Shown here: positions 32,237 through 42,965 of the stretch, piece by piece | How the letters are laid out: the number at the start of each line of letters is the position of its first letter | Position numbering within the stretch: position 1 is the first letter of the stretch | Assembly (NCBI RefSeq): GCF_030445035.2 | Contig: NC_080698.1 | Location: 25,947,294 to 26,011,293 of the forward strand | DNA from: Dasypus novemcinctus | Taxonomy: Eukaryota > Chordata > Mammalia > Cingulata > Dasypodidae | Length of the DNA stretch: 64,000 nt | Reading direction: 5' to 3' | Notes under the pieces: model-generated | The model's input: the letters and a program-made list of their open reading frames with translations, nothing else | The model's database searches: none | What the model was told of the DNA's origin: nothing | Translations under genes and position numbers: made by a program

Positions 32237-32995
32237 TGCTTAACATGCAACAGAGGGGAGTAGGTTTTACCTATCATTTATCCTTCACTTGACACATTAT
32301 GCCTTGAATCTGTTCTATCCCTATAGGTCCCTGTCTTCCCCTGGAGAGAAGGGGCTTAGTCATAGCCATCAGTATATCCTTCCCATAACAGAGGGCCATG
32401 CATTGTGCTTCTCATCCAGTTGACACCCAATTGATGCTCAATGATTTGAACATGAGCATCTTCCTCTGAGAGATTTTGTTCCTAATGGACTAAACAGTGA
32501 GGGGCGGTTGCCTGGCAGCAATAGACAGAACCTGAATGGAAAGTCTAGGATTCCATTTGCCTGATGCCTATTTTCAGAAGATTCTGGCCTTCTGGATTCT
32601 AATTTTCAGGATCACCTAAGGCTGTAGGATACCTGAAAAATTGATTGTCTTGGTTTCAGAAGCTAACAAGCACTTTCCTAGCAGAGGGCAGACAGTTTTT
32701 ACATTCACTTTCCTCACCGGTGTCTTTTTCTCCACCTAGAATTGCTGGACTTCTCTGCCCAAAGCAGAAGCAGAGAAATGAAAATGAGTTTATTATAAGA
32801 TGATCACCTTGATTTATTTGCTCCCTGTAATCGTTCACTCATAAATTAGGTTTAACTACTTAGAAAGTGGATTGGGTAAAATATGGGAGAGCAAGTAGCC
32901 AGGCTCTTGCGAGGCCAGGAACATCAGTAAATATGAAGACTGAGCAGTTGCCTGGAAAATAATATAAATTAAATGAAGCAGAGCACTGAACTAGA
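32237..32995. other. Unassigned non-coding DNA
   Basis: No repeat or gene recognised. Confidence 0.45.
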
Positions 32996-33160
32996 GTTAC
33001 ATTCTGGTTCTTATATGAGAAATACATGTTTCCTTCCTAGCACTTGTCACTCCCTGAAATTATCTTTCTTTCCTATTTATCATTGGCCTCCCTCAACTAC
33101 AATGCATGTTCAGTGGGACTTTGTCTATTTTATCTGTCTCTATATCTCCATGCCCTACAG

Positions 33161-33779
33161 CAGGGGTTGGCCAAACATGGCCATCCAGCCAAATCCAGCC
33201 TACCACCTGTTTTTGTAAATAAACTTTTATTGGAACACAGCCAGACCCATTTCACTTATGTATTGTCAGTGGGGGCTTGTGCCCTACACTGGAGAGCTAA
33301 GTAGTTGCTATAGAGACGATGCAGCTCACAAAGCCTAAAATATTTACTATCTGGCTTTTTAAAAAATTCCCCCCCCCTCCCTTGTGGCTTGCTTGCTGTC
33401 TGCTCTCTGTGTCCATTCGCTGTGTGTTTTTCTGTGTGTCTGTATTTATTTTTATTTATTATCCCCTTGTGGCTTGCTTGTTGCCTGCTCTCTGTGTCCA
33501 TTCGCTGCATGCTCTTCTGTGTGTTCTTTTTTTAATTGTCTGCCTTTTTGTTGCATCACCTTGCTGAGTCGGCTCTCCGCGGTGCTTGCGGGCTGGGCGG
33601 CTCTCCATGGCACTTGCCGGCTGGCTGCTCTCCATGGCACATGCGGGCGAGCCTGCCTTCACAGGGAGGCCGTGGGACGTGAACCCAGGTCCTCCCATAT
33701 GGCAGATGGGAGCCCAACTGACTGAGTCCCAGCCGCTTCCCACTATCTGGCTTTTTATAGAAAATATTTGCCATCCCTG
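33161..33779 (+). mobile_element. hAT-Charlie MITE (MER58-like), split by a DAS-SINE
   Basis: One end 'caggggttggccaaacatgg' (33161), the interior 'aataaacttttattggaac' and 'caaagcctaaaatatttac', then the SINE, then 'tttgccatccctg' (to 33779) as the inverted end. The two pieces total about 220 bp, the expected MITE size. The family name is tentative; no transposase. Confidence 0.75.
33361..33741 (-). mobile_element. DAS-SINE variant with duplicated 3' module and internal tail
   Basis: The minus-strand head starts at 33741 ('gggaagcggctgggactc'), with B-box region 'gggttcacgtccc' near 33680-33692. Unlike other copies it has two 3' modules (33466-33523 and 33381-33438) separated by an A-rich internal tail (33441-33462). 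The target duplication 'actatctggcttttt' at 33346-33360 and 33742-33756 is perfect. It sits inside a hAT MITE that itself sits in an L2. Confidence 0.92.
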
Positions 33780-33855
33780 GACTAAACCACAGACTGACAC
33801 ATATTAAGAGCTCAATAAACACTTGTAGAATGAAGGCGTGAATAAATGAGTAGAG

Positions 33856-35423
33856 GAATGTAGATAAAGAATGGAAGAAAATGCCAATGAATAAAAAGCG
33901 TTAAAGGACTATGATTAGAAATATTTTTTCTTTTTAAATTCTGTAATATTTGTTTAAAGGATTTGTTTTTTAAAAGCAGAAGCAAATTTTAAAAAGAAAT
34001 ACTACTTTGTATGTATATCATTGTGTTGTGTGAATATAGTTTTGAAAACTTGTTGCAATTCAAAATTACTGAACTGCTTGCTCATGTTGGAAGAAAAGTG
34101 TTTTGTTTTTTTTTTAGTTAAAAAACACAGCACCTTCGTTACTAATTATCCTTCTAATTGTGACTTATTGTGGGGAAAGCTGACCTCTGGGGATTACTTG
34201 AGACGCTATTCCAGACCATGTGGATTGTTCAAACATGAATTGAACAAACCCGACTTGTGCAGTAATGTAAATAATATTTACCAGACTGGTCATCCATCAA
34301 AATTAAATTGATCCAAGGCCCCATGAGGCTTGGTTATCTTAGTCTCTACTCCAGACATAACATTTACCTGATAACTCACAGGTCTCCCAGGCAGGCTCCA
34401 TCCTCCTCAACTCTGCTCTTCTACTGTGGCCTTCAAAACATGGCGCTTTCTTTGTTTAAAACTCAATCTGTTAATCAAGAACGAGCAATGAGCCTTTGCA
34501 CTTTTAAAAGATCAAAAAAAGAATATAGTTAGAGAGACATTTTATTTGTTTCATATAAGGATGAAAATTGGTCTCCCTTGCTAACTCTATCCATCTCCAT
34601 GCTCATGTGAATTTGGCTGGTTCTTTTATACTTATTTGTTCATTTGCTTAACTCTCCTTTAGGGGCCTTTCCAACCAGTAGCACAAGCCAAAATAGGAGA
34701 GGCAATTTATTTTCTAAAAGGTTGCATTTTTTAAAAGACATTTTGCATACTCCATTTCACAAGGAAACAATGGCTCTAAGAGCTGTGGGACATTAATTTT
34801 TCACAGGCAAAAATATTCATCTTTCATGCACATGGCCATATGTTCAAAAAGTAATGTTCAGCTTGTATATGTTGGCCACAGAAATGCTATTCAGGACTTC
34901 CTCCTAGTTCTCTGTTGTAAAGGAGTGTTACCCCACTGTGTTCAGTGTTTTCCTTTGCATTTCAAAGACCTGGAGTCAAAATCGAAGTTGCATGTTGGAT
35001 TTTTGGGGGTTAGTGTATGGATTTACGTGCATTTTCCTCCTTAATGAACAGTGGCGGTACTTTTCCAAAGTAACTCAACAATGTGGTGTACATTATTTGA
35101 ACTTTTTTTGTTGCCAAAAGTTAATAAAAGTTCACCATGCACCAGAAAAAACCTGACTACCTGAATGGCCTCGTTAAAAATGGTTGCCCTATCCTGCTCA
35201 GAACTCCCATTTGTAATTAATCATTGAAGCGACTAGATTAAATAGAATGCAATGATGATGAAGGCTCAACTTGCCTTTTTTCTTTAGAATTGAAAATTGA
35301 AATAGTTCTTAAAGTCTTGGGAGATACAACTCTTTGCAAGGATTCACTTCATAATTGACCTTTTTTGAGGGGAGAGTTGAAATATCTTGGATTGAACAAG
35401 ATAAGCCAACAGCCCCAATAAAA
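33856..35423. other. Unassigned AT-rich DNA
   Basis: No repeat or gene recognised. Frames of 72-96 codons have no recognisable product. Confidence 0.45.
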
Positions 35424-35445
35424 TGTGGGTTTATATAAACCCACA
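35424..35445. repeat. Perfect 22-bp palindrome
   Basis: Half-site TGTGGGTTTAT followed directly by its exact complement ATAAACCCACA with no spacer. The centre reads TTTATATAAA, TATA-like. It is not part of a recognised repeat. See findings. Confidence 0.9.
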
Positions 35446-35925
35446 GTGAAAGAAGAGGCCAATGGGACACAGTACCAAAAGACACACAAAAAAGTCACAC
35501 CAACAAAAGAGGAGTAGGAATCTATTTGTGAATCTGCTTCAGAAGGAACATGTTTTTTATACCAATAATATAACTTTCTTCACAGTTTTAAACATAGGAC
35601 ATCTTATAAACCTCTCCTTTTTGCTGTGTATCGAAATCTACAGGAAGTCTAACAGCCGTGCACTTTGCTTTTATTAGGTTGAGTATATCCAGATGATTTT
35701 AATAAAGTTTTAAAAGGACATTAGTTTCCTGCTATTGCAATGAAAACCACTTGCAAGATGAATTTAAAGCGATAGATCTATTCCTTGTCAACACATACCT
35801 TCTTTATGCAAATATACCACTTTTTTATGTTAAGCAACAAAACAACACACAAACAAAATTGTCAACTGCATGCTATATGGAAGGAAAATGTCATCTTTGT
35901 CAGTGTTTCAGGATGAAAAAATGGT
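35446..35925. other. Unassigned AT-rich DNA
   Basis: No repeat or gene recognised. Confidence 0.4.
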
Positions 35926-35929
35926 GCGA

Positions 35930-36350
35930 TGGATGTCATGGCAAGCTGCCCAGATGCCCCCTTCAGGACTGCAGTTCTCATCCCGAAACTGAAAGCTGGG
36001 AGTCTTGGCTGCCAGTGGCCCTCAGCTGAGAACTTCTCTGGGAATTGTCCTCAGCCAAACAGCATCTTGTCTGCTCTCTAGGGGTAGCTCACAATCCCAT
36101 GACTGGTTCATATATGTGCATGTGTTTGGGGGTGGAGACTGGAGTATAAAGTCCCAGTTCCCTGACCTCAGGGGACCTGAGGAGACAGCCCAGCTGTCCA
36201 CAGCATCAAAGTTCTGCATCTCCCTCTGTCCAGTTCCACTTCCTGCAATATCCCATAGGGTTTAATCTCATGGGCACTCCCTGCTAAATCTCCTGCATGC
36301 AAATCTCCATCACAGAGCCAGTTTCCCTGGAAGCCCAACCTAAGATGCGG
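35930..36350 (+). repeat. LTR-like ancient repeat, family unnamed
   Basis: It ends in 'gagccagtttccctgg' and 'agcccaacctaagatg', a terminus common to an old mammalian interspersed repeat; the interior has 'aaactgaaagctgggagt'. The class is inference. Confidence 0.4.
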
Positions 36351-36394
36351 GGTAATACGTCTTCTCGATTTCTCTCACAATGATTTAAAAAAAA

Positions 36395-36700
36395 AACAAA
36401 ACACTTTCATTATGAAAATATTCAAATATACACAAAAGCCAAGAAAATAATATAATTTGTCAACCGTGTCAACATCTTGCCATACCTGTTTCATCTAAGA
36501 CCTCCTTTTTTAAAACTGCTGCATTCATTTAAAGTAAATCATTTCACCCAATATATCTACCCCAATGTATCAGTAAATAAAACAAAGATTTTTAAAAAAT
36601 AATGCATAACTGCAATGCCTTTATATTGTATAATATTAAAATAATTCCATAATAGCATCTGAAATTCAATCTGTGTTCTTCAGTGGTTCCTAAAATGTTT
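36395..36700. repeat. Old L1-like (L1M-type) fragment
   Basis: 'aaatatacacaaaagccaag', 'taatataatttgtcaacc', 'cataactgcaatgccttta' and 'ctgaaattcaatctgtgttc' match a degraded untranslated region common in old L1 elements. Strand not resolved. Confidence 0.45.
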
Positions 36701-36739
36701 TTAATTTTTTTTTACAGTTCACATTGACTCATAAACTTA

Positions 36740-37540
36740 TATTCCCACTTCCAGGACTAACATTTAGGTGATCACTACTAACTCACCTAGATTCTCACCT
36801 TGGCTTTCTCTCTGGTCTCTTTGGCTTCACCCTTGTCTTCCTCTTAGGACACGTTTCCCACAGTTGTCAGGATAATTTTGCTGAAGTCCAGTTCTGTTTT
36901 TAATATTTCCCATCATAAAAATGTTCAAGTTCCCCACGGTCAATTGAATTATTTCTCAAAGAACAGTCTACAGAACTCTAGTCTGCCAGATGCTCTTCAA
37001 GAAAGGGGAAAAAAAATCATAATAAAACAGATATTCTATGATCAAACAAATCTAGGAAATGCTGTGAATTTTATCTCCCTCTTGGATGTTCATCATGCAC
37101 ATTAGCCAATTTCAAGGCTTTGAACAGTCCTGCAGTAAAGAAGCTATTGAACCTTTTTAATCCAGTATTTCCCAAATCTGTTTGGCTGTCTAACACTGTG
37201 CTTAACTCCTGTTAACATCCTGTGGAAACTGTACTCCGTGGAACACCCTTCAGGAATTGCTGGGTCCTAGAACAGCATTCAAGACCCTCTCTAGTCCGAC
37301 TCTAGTTTTATCTCTTGCAACATCCTCCAAGTACCAGGTCTGGAATTTTCTTTTCCCCTTTCTTCTTGAGCTGTTTAGGTTCTTCTGCCTTAAATAGTCT
37401 TTTTCTCATTCCTTTTCATGGAGACCCATTGCATGTTTCAAATCCCAGGTTCTCTAAAATTCTTACACAGATTTCCCAGCCAGAATTAATCTTTATTTTC
37501 TCTGAGTTCTCAAAGTACCTGTGCAATAAATGGCACTGAT
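36740..37540 (+). repeat. L2-like LINE fragments with a hAT-like insert
   Basis: 36780-36920 ('ggcttcacccttgtcttcc', 'ataattttgctgaagtcc') and 37262-37530 ('agaccctctctagtccgac', 'tgagctgtttaggttcttc') follow L2 3' order. A hAT-like piece lies at about 37165-37262 ('gtatttcccaaatctgttt', 'actccgtggaacacccttc'). All are diverged. Confidence 0.5.
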
Positions 37541-37574
37541 GAAGACATTAGGCTCTGAATTCCTACTCTCTAGG

Positions 37575-37660
37575 TTACTAGAAGTGGACTTCCTCATCTG
37601 TAATATGGCATTATCCCATAGGGTTGCTTTGTGGTTTAAACAAGAGAATGGATATGGGTG
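37575..37660 (+). repeat. MIR fragment
   Basis: 'gacttcctcatctgtaata', 'tggcattatcccatagggt' and 'gctttgtggtttaaac' match the MIR core. Confidence 0.55.
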
Positions 37661-37899
37661 CTATTAAATTTAAGGTTTTGAAATCAAGGATTGTGTAAAC
37701 TCCATCTTTGTACTTTCCAGTGAGTCTGGCACAGTCTTGAATATATAATAGGTCTTGAATTATGTTTTCTGGATTGTTATACTTGGCTATAGACAGAGAT
37801 TCTATAGCATACATTGCTCTCATAATATACTGATAGGGTAAATTATCTGTGCCTTTGGAGGAAAATTTATGTTTTAGGGTATGATAATTCATCATCGTG

Positions 37900-37990
37900 A
37901 TGCTCTTAAGGTTACTTACCCTCTCTAAAGCTCAGTTTCCAGATTTGTAAAATTAAAGGGTTGGGCTAAATCAGTGGCTTTCCCAAGAAT
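37900..37990 (+). repeat. MIR fragment
   Basis: 'aggttacttaccctctct', 'aaagctcagtttccagatt' and 'tgtaaaattaaagggttgg' match the MIR core. Confidence 0.55.
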
Positions 37991-38298
37991 CTTTAAAAAT
38001 TAGTTTTCAAACTTGATGTTTTCATTTGCTTGTTCAGTCTGATCACAAATAACTGGACCATTTTTTCCCCTGGGGATTTCTAAAATACTGCACCACAGCA
38101 TCTAAACATTCATTGTTCCCTGATATGTAAGGAGTATAAGTTGGCAACCGCTGCTGTCAATAATTTTTATGACCACTTTTTGCTTAAAAATTCTGTGATA
38201 GTCTGAAATGAATGAGATCACTGAAGATTCAGTTCTTGCATGGTTTCCCCTCCTTTTCTGTATGTTTATTTAGCTCATGTTTCTAGATTATTAGTTCT

Positions 38299-38722
38299 TT
38301 TTTTTTTAAAGATTTATTTATTTATGTATTTATTTCTCTCCCCCCCTCCCCCCCAGTTGTCTGTTCTCTGCGTCTATTTGCTGCGTCGTCTTCTTTGTCT
38401 GCTTCTGTTGTTGTCAGTGGCATGGGAATCTGTGTTTCTTCTTGTTGCGTCATTTTATTGTGTCAGCTCTCTGTGTGTGTGGCGCCATTCCTGGGCAGGC
38501 TGCACTTTCTTTTGCGCCGGGCAGCTCTCCTTATGGGGCGCTCTCCTTGTGCGTGAGGCTCCCCTATGCGGGGATCACCCCTGTGTGGTATGGCACTCCT
38601 TGCGTGCATCAGCACTGCGCATGGGCCAGCTCCACACGGGTCAAGGAGGCCCAGGGTTTGAACCACTGACCTCCCATGTTGTAGACAGATGCCCTAACCA
38701 CTGGGCCAAGTCCGCTTCCCTT
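38299..38722 (-). mobile_element. DAS-SINE, full length
   Basis: The minus-strand head begins at 38720 ('gggaagcggacttggccc'); the B box is at 38654-38664. The body, G-run (C-run 38340-38355 on plus) and A-rich tail are intact. The target duplication 'attattagttct' is perfect at 38287-38298 and 38723-38734. The longest open frame of the window (197 codons, 38240-38833, +) runs antisense through it and is not a gene. Confidence 0.92.
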
Positions 38723-38734
38723 ATTATTAGTTCT

Positions 38735-38984
38735 AAAAGGACCAAAGACCTGGAACACAGCTTAGAGAGGCAGTCTTCTCAGCCTGAGGGGTTAGTAGGC
38801 ATTGTCCATATAAATAAGGCCATGAGAGAGTGAGGTAGGAACAGATCTGAGCAGAAGAAAGAAAGTAGTATATAGGCTTAAATACAAAAGAGAGTTTGGG
38901 GGCTTGGTACTTAGCAGAACTATGTGTGTGTCTGTATGTATGTGTGTTGCATAGAAGGGGAGAATAAAGGTAGGGTTTCTACTA
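38735..38984. other. Unassigned DNA with a short TG-rich tract
   Basis: TG/TA-rich simple sequence at 38922-38950; otherwise unassigned. Confidence 0.4.
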
Positions 38985-39200
38985 AGAGTTCAAGTTGGAG
39001 AGGTTGAGTAGTGACCATATACCAAAAATCTTTGTAACCCACATCAAGGAATTTATTCTAAGTACACTGAGGAACCATTCAAGATTTGTAAGTGGAGGAA
39101 TGACATGATCCATTTTGCACATTGAAAACATTACTCCAGTGACTGGGCAGAGACTGGCTTGGTGGGAGGGCACAAAGGAGAGAGTAAACTTCAGGACAGT
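38985..39200 (+). repeat. Ancient interspersed repeat ('caggcac…' family), 3' portion
   Basis: 'gaggaaccattcaagattt', 'gtggaggaatgacatgatcc', 'aacattactccagtgactg' and 'ggcttggtgggagggcac' match the 3' part of the same old family as 29060-29770. Confidence 0.5.
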
Positions 39201-39234
39201 TAGTGTTAACTTATACTGAAAATTGTGTTCTAGA

Positions 39235-39445
39235 CCAGTGCTTTGCAAACAAAGAACAAAAGGGCCATCACTGGGCCATGAAATCAATGTAATGGGTCAT
39301 GGCTGCTATTTAAAACATTAGAAGAGACTAGAAAACATTAGAGTGCATTGCACATGTAAGAGTATCAGTTCATGAAACTCTTATTATTGTGTATATTTGA
39401 GTTTGTGTGGTTGTTTGTGCATTTGTACTGGGTAATAATGTTAAT
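39235..39445 (+). repeat. hAT-like MITE fragment
   Basis: Begins 'cagtgctttgcaaacaaag' after a TCTAGAC-type target word, then 'gggccatgaaatcaatgta', 'agtgcattgcacatgtaag' and 'tcatgaaactcttatt'. The 3' end is not clear. Confidence 0.5.
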
Positions 39446-40325
39446 GTGTGTTGAGGTCAAACTGCATTGAGGTCTAAGAAGTTTGTCCAGACCTTCTTAC
39501 AGATGTATGCTACAACTGATCACGAGGACTAGGTAATAGATGTCAAAAAGCAGCACTAATCCACCTCTCCCACTAAAAAAATGGGGCTCAAGAGAGCACC
39601 TCCTATTGCTGATACATAGGAATACACCAAGAAGTTCAAATTAAAGAAGAACTTGCCTCAGAAGACCCAGAAATGGACTGCTTCAGAAAAAGGAATTGGT
39701 TTAATGTATTTCATGTTTGTCAATGGCAGTTCTGGGCCATCTCTGTGGTGTTAGATATTTGTGGTCTCCACTTCCTGTGGTTCAGTCACTTTTTTTTTTT
39801 TTTTGCTTAGCATTTACCATGGGAGAATAGGAACCTGCCATCTGTGCAGGGAACTTCAAAGATGTGTTTTGGTTTACATTCTGTTACAATGAAGTCAATG
39901 CAAATGGCTTTTATGTTTTTTAAAAAATTCATTTTACTTGTTTTCGGGAGGGAGGGAATAGGGGGAGTGATAAGCACCGGCCGTGGTTTATAATATAGTG
40001 TTGGCCTGACTTAAAAAAAAAAAAAAACAAGTCCAACAGATGTTAGTTTTGATTCATTGTTTTCTGTGGGAATCTACATTTTACTAGTTTTCAAATTCTA
40101 TTTGGATCCAGATTTGTCTTAGTAGGGGAAAATGCTAAATTTCCATTTAGATATATTTGTTTTAACAGTGGCAACTTGCCATACCCTCCTTCTTTCTTTC
40201 CTTATTTTTCAGAAATAGCACAAACATTTCCTTGAGCTTGAGGCTAATCTGAACTTTATTTAATACTCCTTCAAAGGGCAACTGAAAGGCATTTTTTCTC
40301 CTTGAGGGGAAAGCTCTCAAACAGA
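39446..40325. other. Unassigned non-coding DNA
   Basis: T-run at 39789-39804 and A-run at 40013-40027. No gene or repeat recognised. Confidence 0.4.
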
Positions 40326-40329
40326 ATTT

Positions 40330-40480
40330 ATAGAATGTTAGAACCAGAATGAACTTCATGGTAAAACTAATCCAGTTCCTACTGATTTTCAGATGAAGCG
40401 GTTAACCTTCAGAGAAGTGACAGGACTTTGCCAAGGACACAAGTTCATTGATGGTAGAACTTGCCCTGGAAAGAATTCGA
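40330..40480 (-). repeat. MIR-class SINE fragment
   Basis: 'agaatgttagaaccagaat', 'tttcagatgaagcggttaa' and 'gactttgccaaggacacaa' are in antisense MIR order, diverged. Confidence 0.5.
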
Positions 40481-40903
40481 TAAGGCTTTCCCCATTAGGT
40501 ATCACTGCCTCTTAAAATGCTTGGCAACAGCTCCTCAGATGGCGTTTCATGGAAGACACTGACCATGCAAATCAAAGTCAGCAAACATTGTGTCATTAGC
40601 AAGAAAATCTCAAAAACAATTGATATGGTAGAATTGGCCATTTTATTTATTGATTAATTGAGTTTATCTTCACAGTAGGAGTCTTCAGAGAAAATTGGTA
40701 GTTTGTTAAGAGGATTCACTGTGGTAAAGAACGGTGGAAGGATAGCTTTCCTAAGAAGAGATACTGCTTCTCCTTTGATATGTAGTGTGTTTTCCCCTTA
40801 TAATTAACAATTATTACAAGTGTATAAATTACATGCAGAGGAATTATCTGAATTACACATTGGGGATAGCAATTGAGAAAGGAAAATGTCTAATAATTTA
40901 GAC
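40481..40903. other. Unassigned AT-rich DNA
   Basis: No repeat or gene recognised. Confidence 0.4.
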
Positions 40904-41104
40904 CAGGCTTTTTCCACCTTGGTTCCATTGGCATTTTGGACTGCATAATTTATTGTGGGGCTGTCCTGTGCTCTTAGCATGTTTAGCAACATCCCTGGTC
41001 TCTACCCACTAGATGCCAGTAACAGCTCCCCGGATGTAACAACCCAAAGTGTCTTCAGATATTGCCAAATGGCTCTTGAAATCACCCCCAATTGAGAACC
41101 GCTG
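40904..41104 (-). mobile_element. MER20 (hAT-Charlie MITE)
   Basis: Antisense order: 'cattggcattttggactgc', 'gtggggctgtcctgtgctc', 'actagatgccagtaacag', 'cagatattgccaaatggc' and 'aattgagaaccgctg'. Both ends present at about 200 bp. Confidence 0.85.
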
Positions 41105-41355
41105 CTTTGGATGAGTCTGGATGGTTAAAACTTAAAGGGATAGTTCCTTTCTTAAAATAAAAAGTCTATTCTTTCTGACTGTAAATGTAAGAAATGCTTG
41201 TATTTATAAAATACCAAAACATGTTACTCAAATCATACCAAGCCACCTCAAGCACAGCCCACAGTCACAAGTATGGCACCAAAAAACAATGACAAATCTC
41301 TGTAAGAGATGTAGGAACAGGAACCATTGGGATGCCCTTAAAGCCCCGTTCACCC
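41105..41355. other. Unassigned non-coding DNA
   Basis: No repeat or gene recognised. Confidence 0.35.
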
Positions 41356-41359
41356 AGCT

Positions 41360-41610
41360 GTTTAGTTTCTCCCATCATAGCAGTTGTTCTTGCACAATCT
41401 CTTTTTCTCTCTCAAACTCTACCCTAGACTCCAGCCTTTGCTGACTCTTCCCTCTCCTCTCCCTGCCCATGCTTTAGTACCTAGAGAATCAGTTTTGTCA
41501 CCCCTGCTTCTCTGACTTTCCAGTCTAGATCCATGAAGCTTCTTTCCACCTGGGCTATCTCTCCCACTACCTAGATCCATGCAACTAAGGCCTGGAACCC
41601 AGGCACAACC
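41360..41610 (+). repeat. L2-like LINE fragment
   Basis: A pyrimidine-rich stretch with 'cctagactccagcctttgc', 'tctctgactttccagtct' and 'ttctttccacctgggcta', resembling the L2 3' region. Weakly supported. Confidence 0.4.
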
Positions 41611-41945
41611 TAACTCCTCCTTGGAATGTTTTGAGATGAAGGAAGGCTGTAAACCCTAGTACAAGTCTATTTTTATTTCAGCGATACTGTATAGGAGAAA
41701 TAGAAAGATCAGCTGCAATTTCACTGCTCACAGACGCCCCACTTGACAATCCGGTAGTGATCCAGGCAGGTGGTATTGACATAGGGAGGTGTAAGAAGAA
41801 ACTCAGGTGAAAGTATAGATTGCATTCCCCAGGCGTGGAGGGAAAATGAGATAATTTAACCTTTGCTTCCACCTTCTTTTTTTTCCATCGAATTATGAGA
41901 CTAACTTTAGGGTGTTTCAGTTGAATATGGGTCCAGCATTATCAT
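41611..41945. other. Unassigned non-coding DNA
   Basis: No repeat or gene recognised. Confidence 0.35.
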
Positions 41946-41947
41946 CA

Positions 41948-42095
41948 TGCACTTACTGTGTGCCACAGTGTAAGCATTTTACAATAATGTTATACTTAAC
42001 TTTCATTACAACAGATGCTATGAATAGCTCCAATTGACAGTTGAGGAAATCAAGTCTCATAGCAATTACGTAAGCTATACAAGGCCACACAGGTA
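41948..42095 (-). repeat. MIR element, partial
   Basis: 'gcacttactgtgtgccaca', 'ttgacagttgaggaaatca', 'caattacgtaagctataca' and 'aggccacacaggta' are in antisense MIR order. Confidence 0.75.
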
Positions 42096-42455
42096 TTTTT
42101 TTTAACGTGTAAGTAAAAAAAAAAATTCCTCCTGCTCAAGGATCTCTGGCTGCACCTCCTCATTTGCTGCATGTCTCTTTTTGAACATCCAGTGTAGTAG
42201 GTGGCCAGGAAAGAAGCAACCTCCTGCTATTTTTACTCACCTCTAACAAGGCACATGGATGACTGGAGGTGGGGGTGGGGGAGGTGGGGGACAGGTGTCA
42301 GATGGGCCATAGGAGACACCTCGCGTATGATTTCTATTGTAAGAACCCATCCAGACTTTGCTTCCCATGCATGTCAGCCCTGCCTGCTCTAGCTTTTTTG
42401 GAAATGTCGCATGGTCTTGCTACTCAGTTTGTTTTCTGAGGACCTTCACTACCAA
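42096..42455. other. Unassigned DNA with a G-rich tract
   Basis: G-rich run 42265-42295 with four or more G-tracts (potential quadruplex on the plus strand). Otherwise unassigned. Confidence 0.45.
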
Positions 42456-42457
42456 CA

Positions 42458-42550
42458 TCATCTGGCAACTTGTGAGAAGTGCAGAATCTGGGACCCCATG
42501 CTCCAGACCGCCTGAATAGTTCCCCAGGTGATTCGAATACACTGACCTTA
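42458..42550 (-). repeat. MER5A fragment
   Basis: 'tcatctggcaacttgtgag', 'aagtgcagaatctgggacc' and 'agttccccaggtgattcga' match antisense MER5A. It sits directly before an opposite-strand MER5A. Confidence 0.65.
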
Positions 42551-42591
42551 GGATGTTAGAAGATGGCTCCAACCAAAGGATTCCATAGTTG

Positions 42592-42767
42592 AGTGGTTCT
42601 CAGATTTGAGTGTGCATCAGAATCATTCGGAGGATTTGTGAAAACACAGATTGCTGCCCTCCAGCCCCACCCCAGGGTTTCCTATTCTAGGTCTGGGATG
42701 GGGCCTAAGAAATTTCCTTTATAACAAGTTCCCAGGAGGTCTGGGATCTACAGATTGGGAACCATTG
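42592..42767 (+). mobile_element. MER5A (hAT-Charlie MITE)
   Basis: Runs 'agtggttctcagatttgag', 'gtgcatcagaatcattcgg', 'acacagattgctgccctcc', 'ggtctgggatggggcctaa', 'aacaagttcccaggaggtc' and 'attgggaaccattg'. Both ends present. Flanks 'ccatagtt' and 'ctatagtc' may be a diverged 8-bp target duplication. Confidence 0.85.
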
Positions 42768-42834
42768 CTATAGTCAGTTAGAGGAACTCCTTAACTTTAA
42801 ACCAAATTAGACCAGTTCATTATCTAACAGGTAT

Positions 42835-42965
42835 TCTAGGAGCATTTGATGTGTTAATGCTTGGTTTCTCATAGTCTTTGGCACATTGAAACCTTGTTTT
42901 GTTTTATGCAAAGTAGCACTATGAATTAATGTTCCACGAAATGAATTTTGGGAATCACTGGTCTA
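42835..42965. repeat. hAT-like fragment
   Basis: 'ttggtttctcatagtcttt', 'aatgttccacgaaatgaat' and 'tttgggaatcactg' resemble a MITE end. Weak. Confidence 0.35.

Larger units (their letters stand above)
33000..33855 (+). repeat. L2 3' end, interrupted by a hAT MITE
   Basis: The left piece (33000-33160) shows 'ctagcacttgtcactccct', 'tctgtctctatatctccat' and 'gccctacag'. The right piece (33780-33855) shows 'tattaagagctcaataaac' and 'ttgtagaatgaaggcgtga', the standard L2 3' terminus. The hAT element between them is a later insertion. Confidence 0.65.

Noticed and set aside
31831-32277. 148-codon minus-strand frame
   Set aside because: Antisense to the dimeric DAS-SINE; repeat by-product.
33381-33523. 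Direct repeats considered as a CRISPR-like or satellite array
   Set aside because: Only two units, both recognisable as the DAS-SINE 3' module. Nothing in the window suggests prokaryotic DNA.
38240-38833. 197-codon open frame, the longest in the window
   Set aside because: It runs antisense through a full-length DAS-SINE with perfect target duplications; related frames recur in other copies. Repeat by-product, not a gene.
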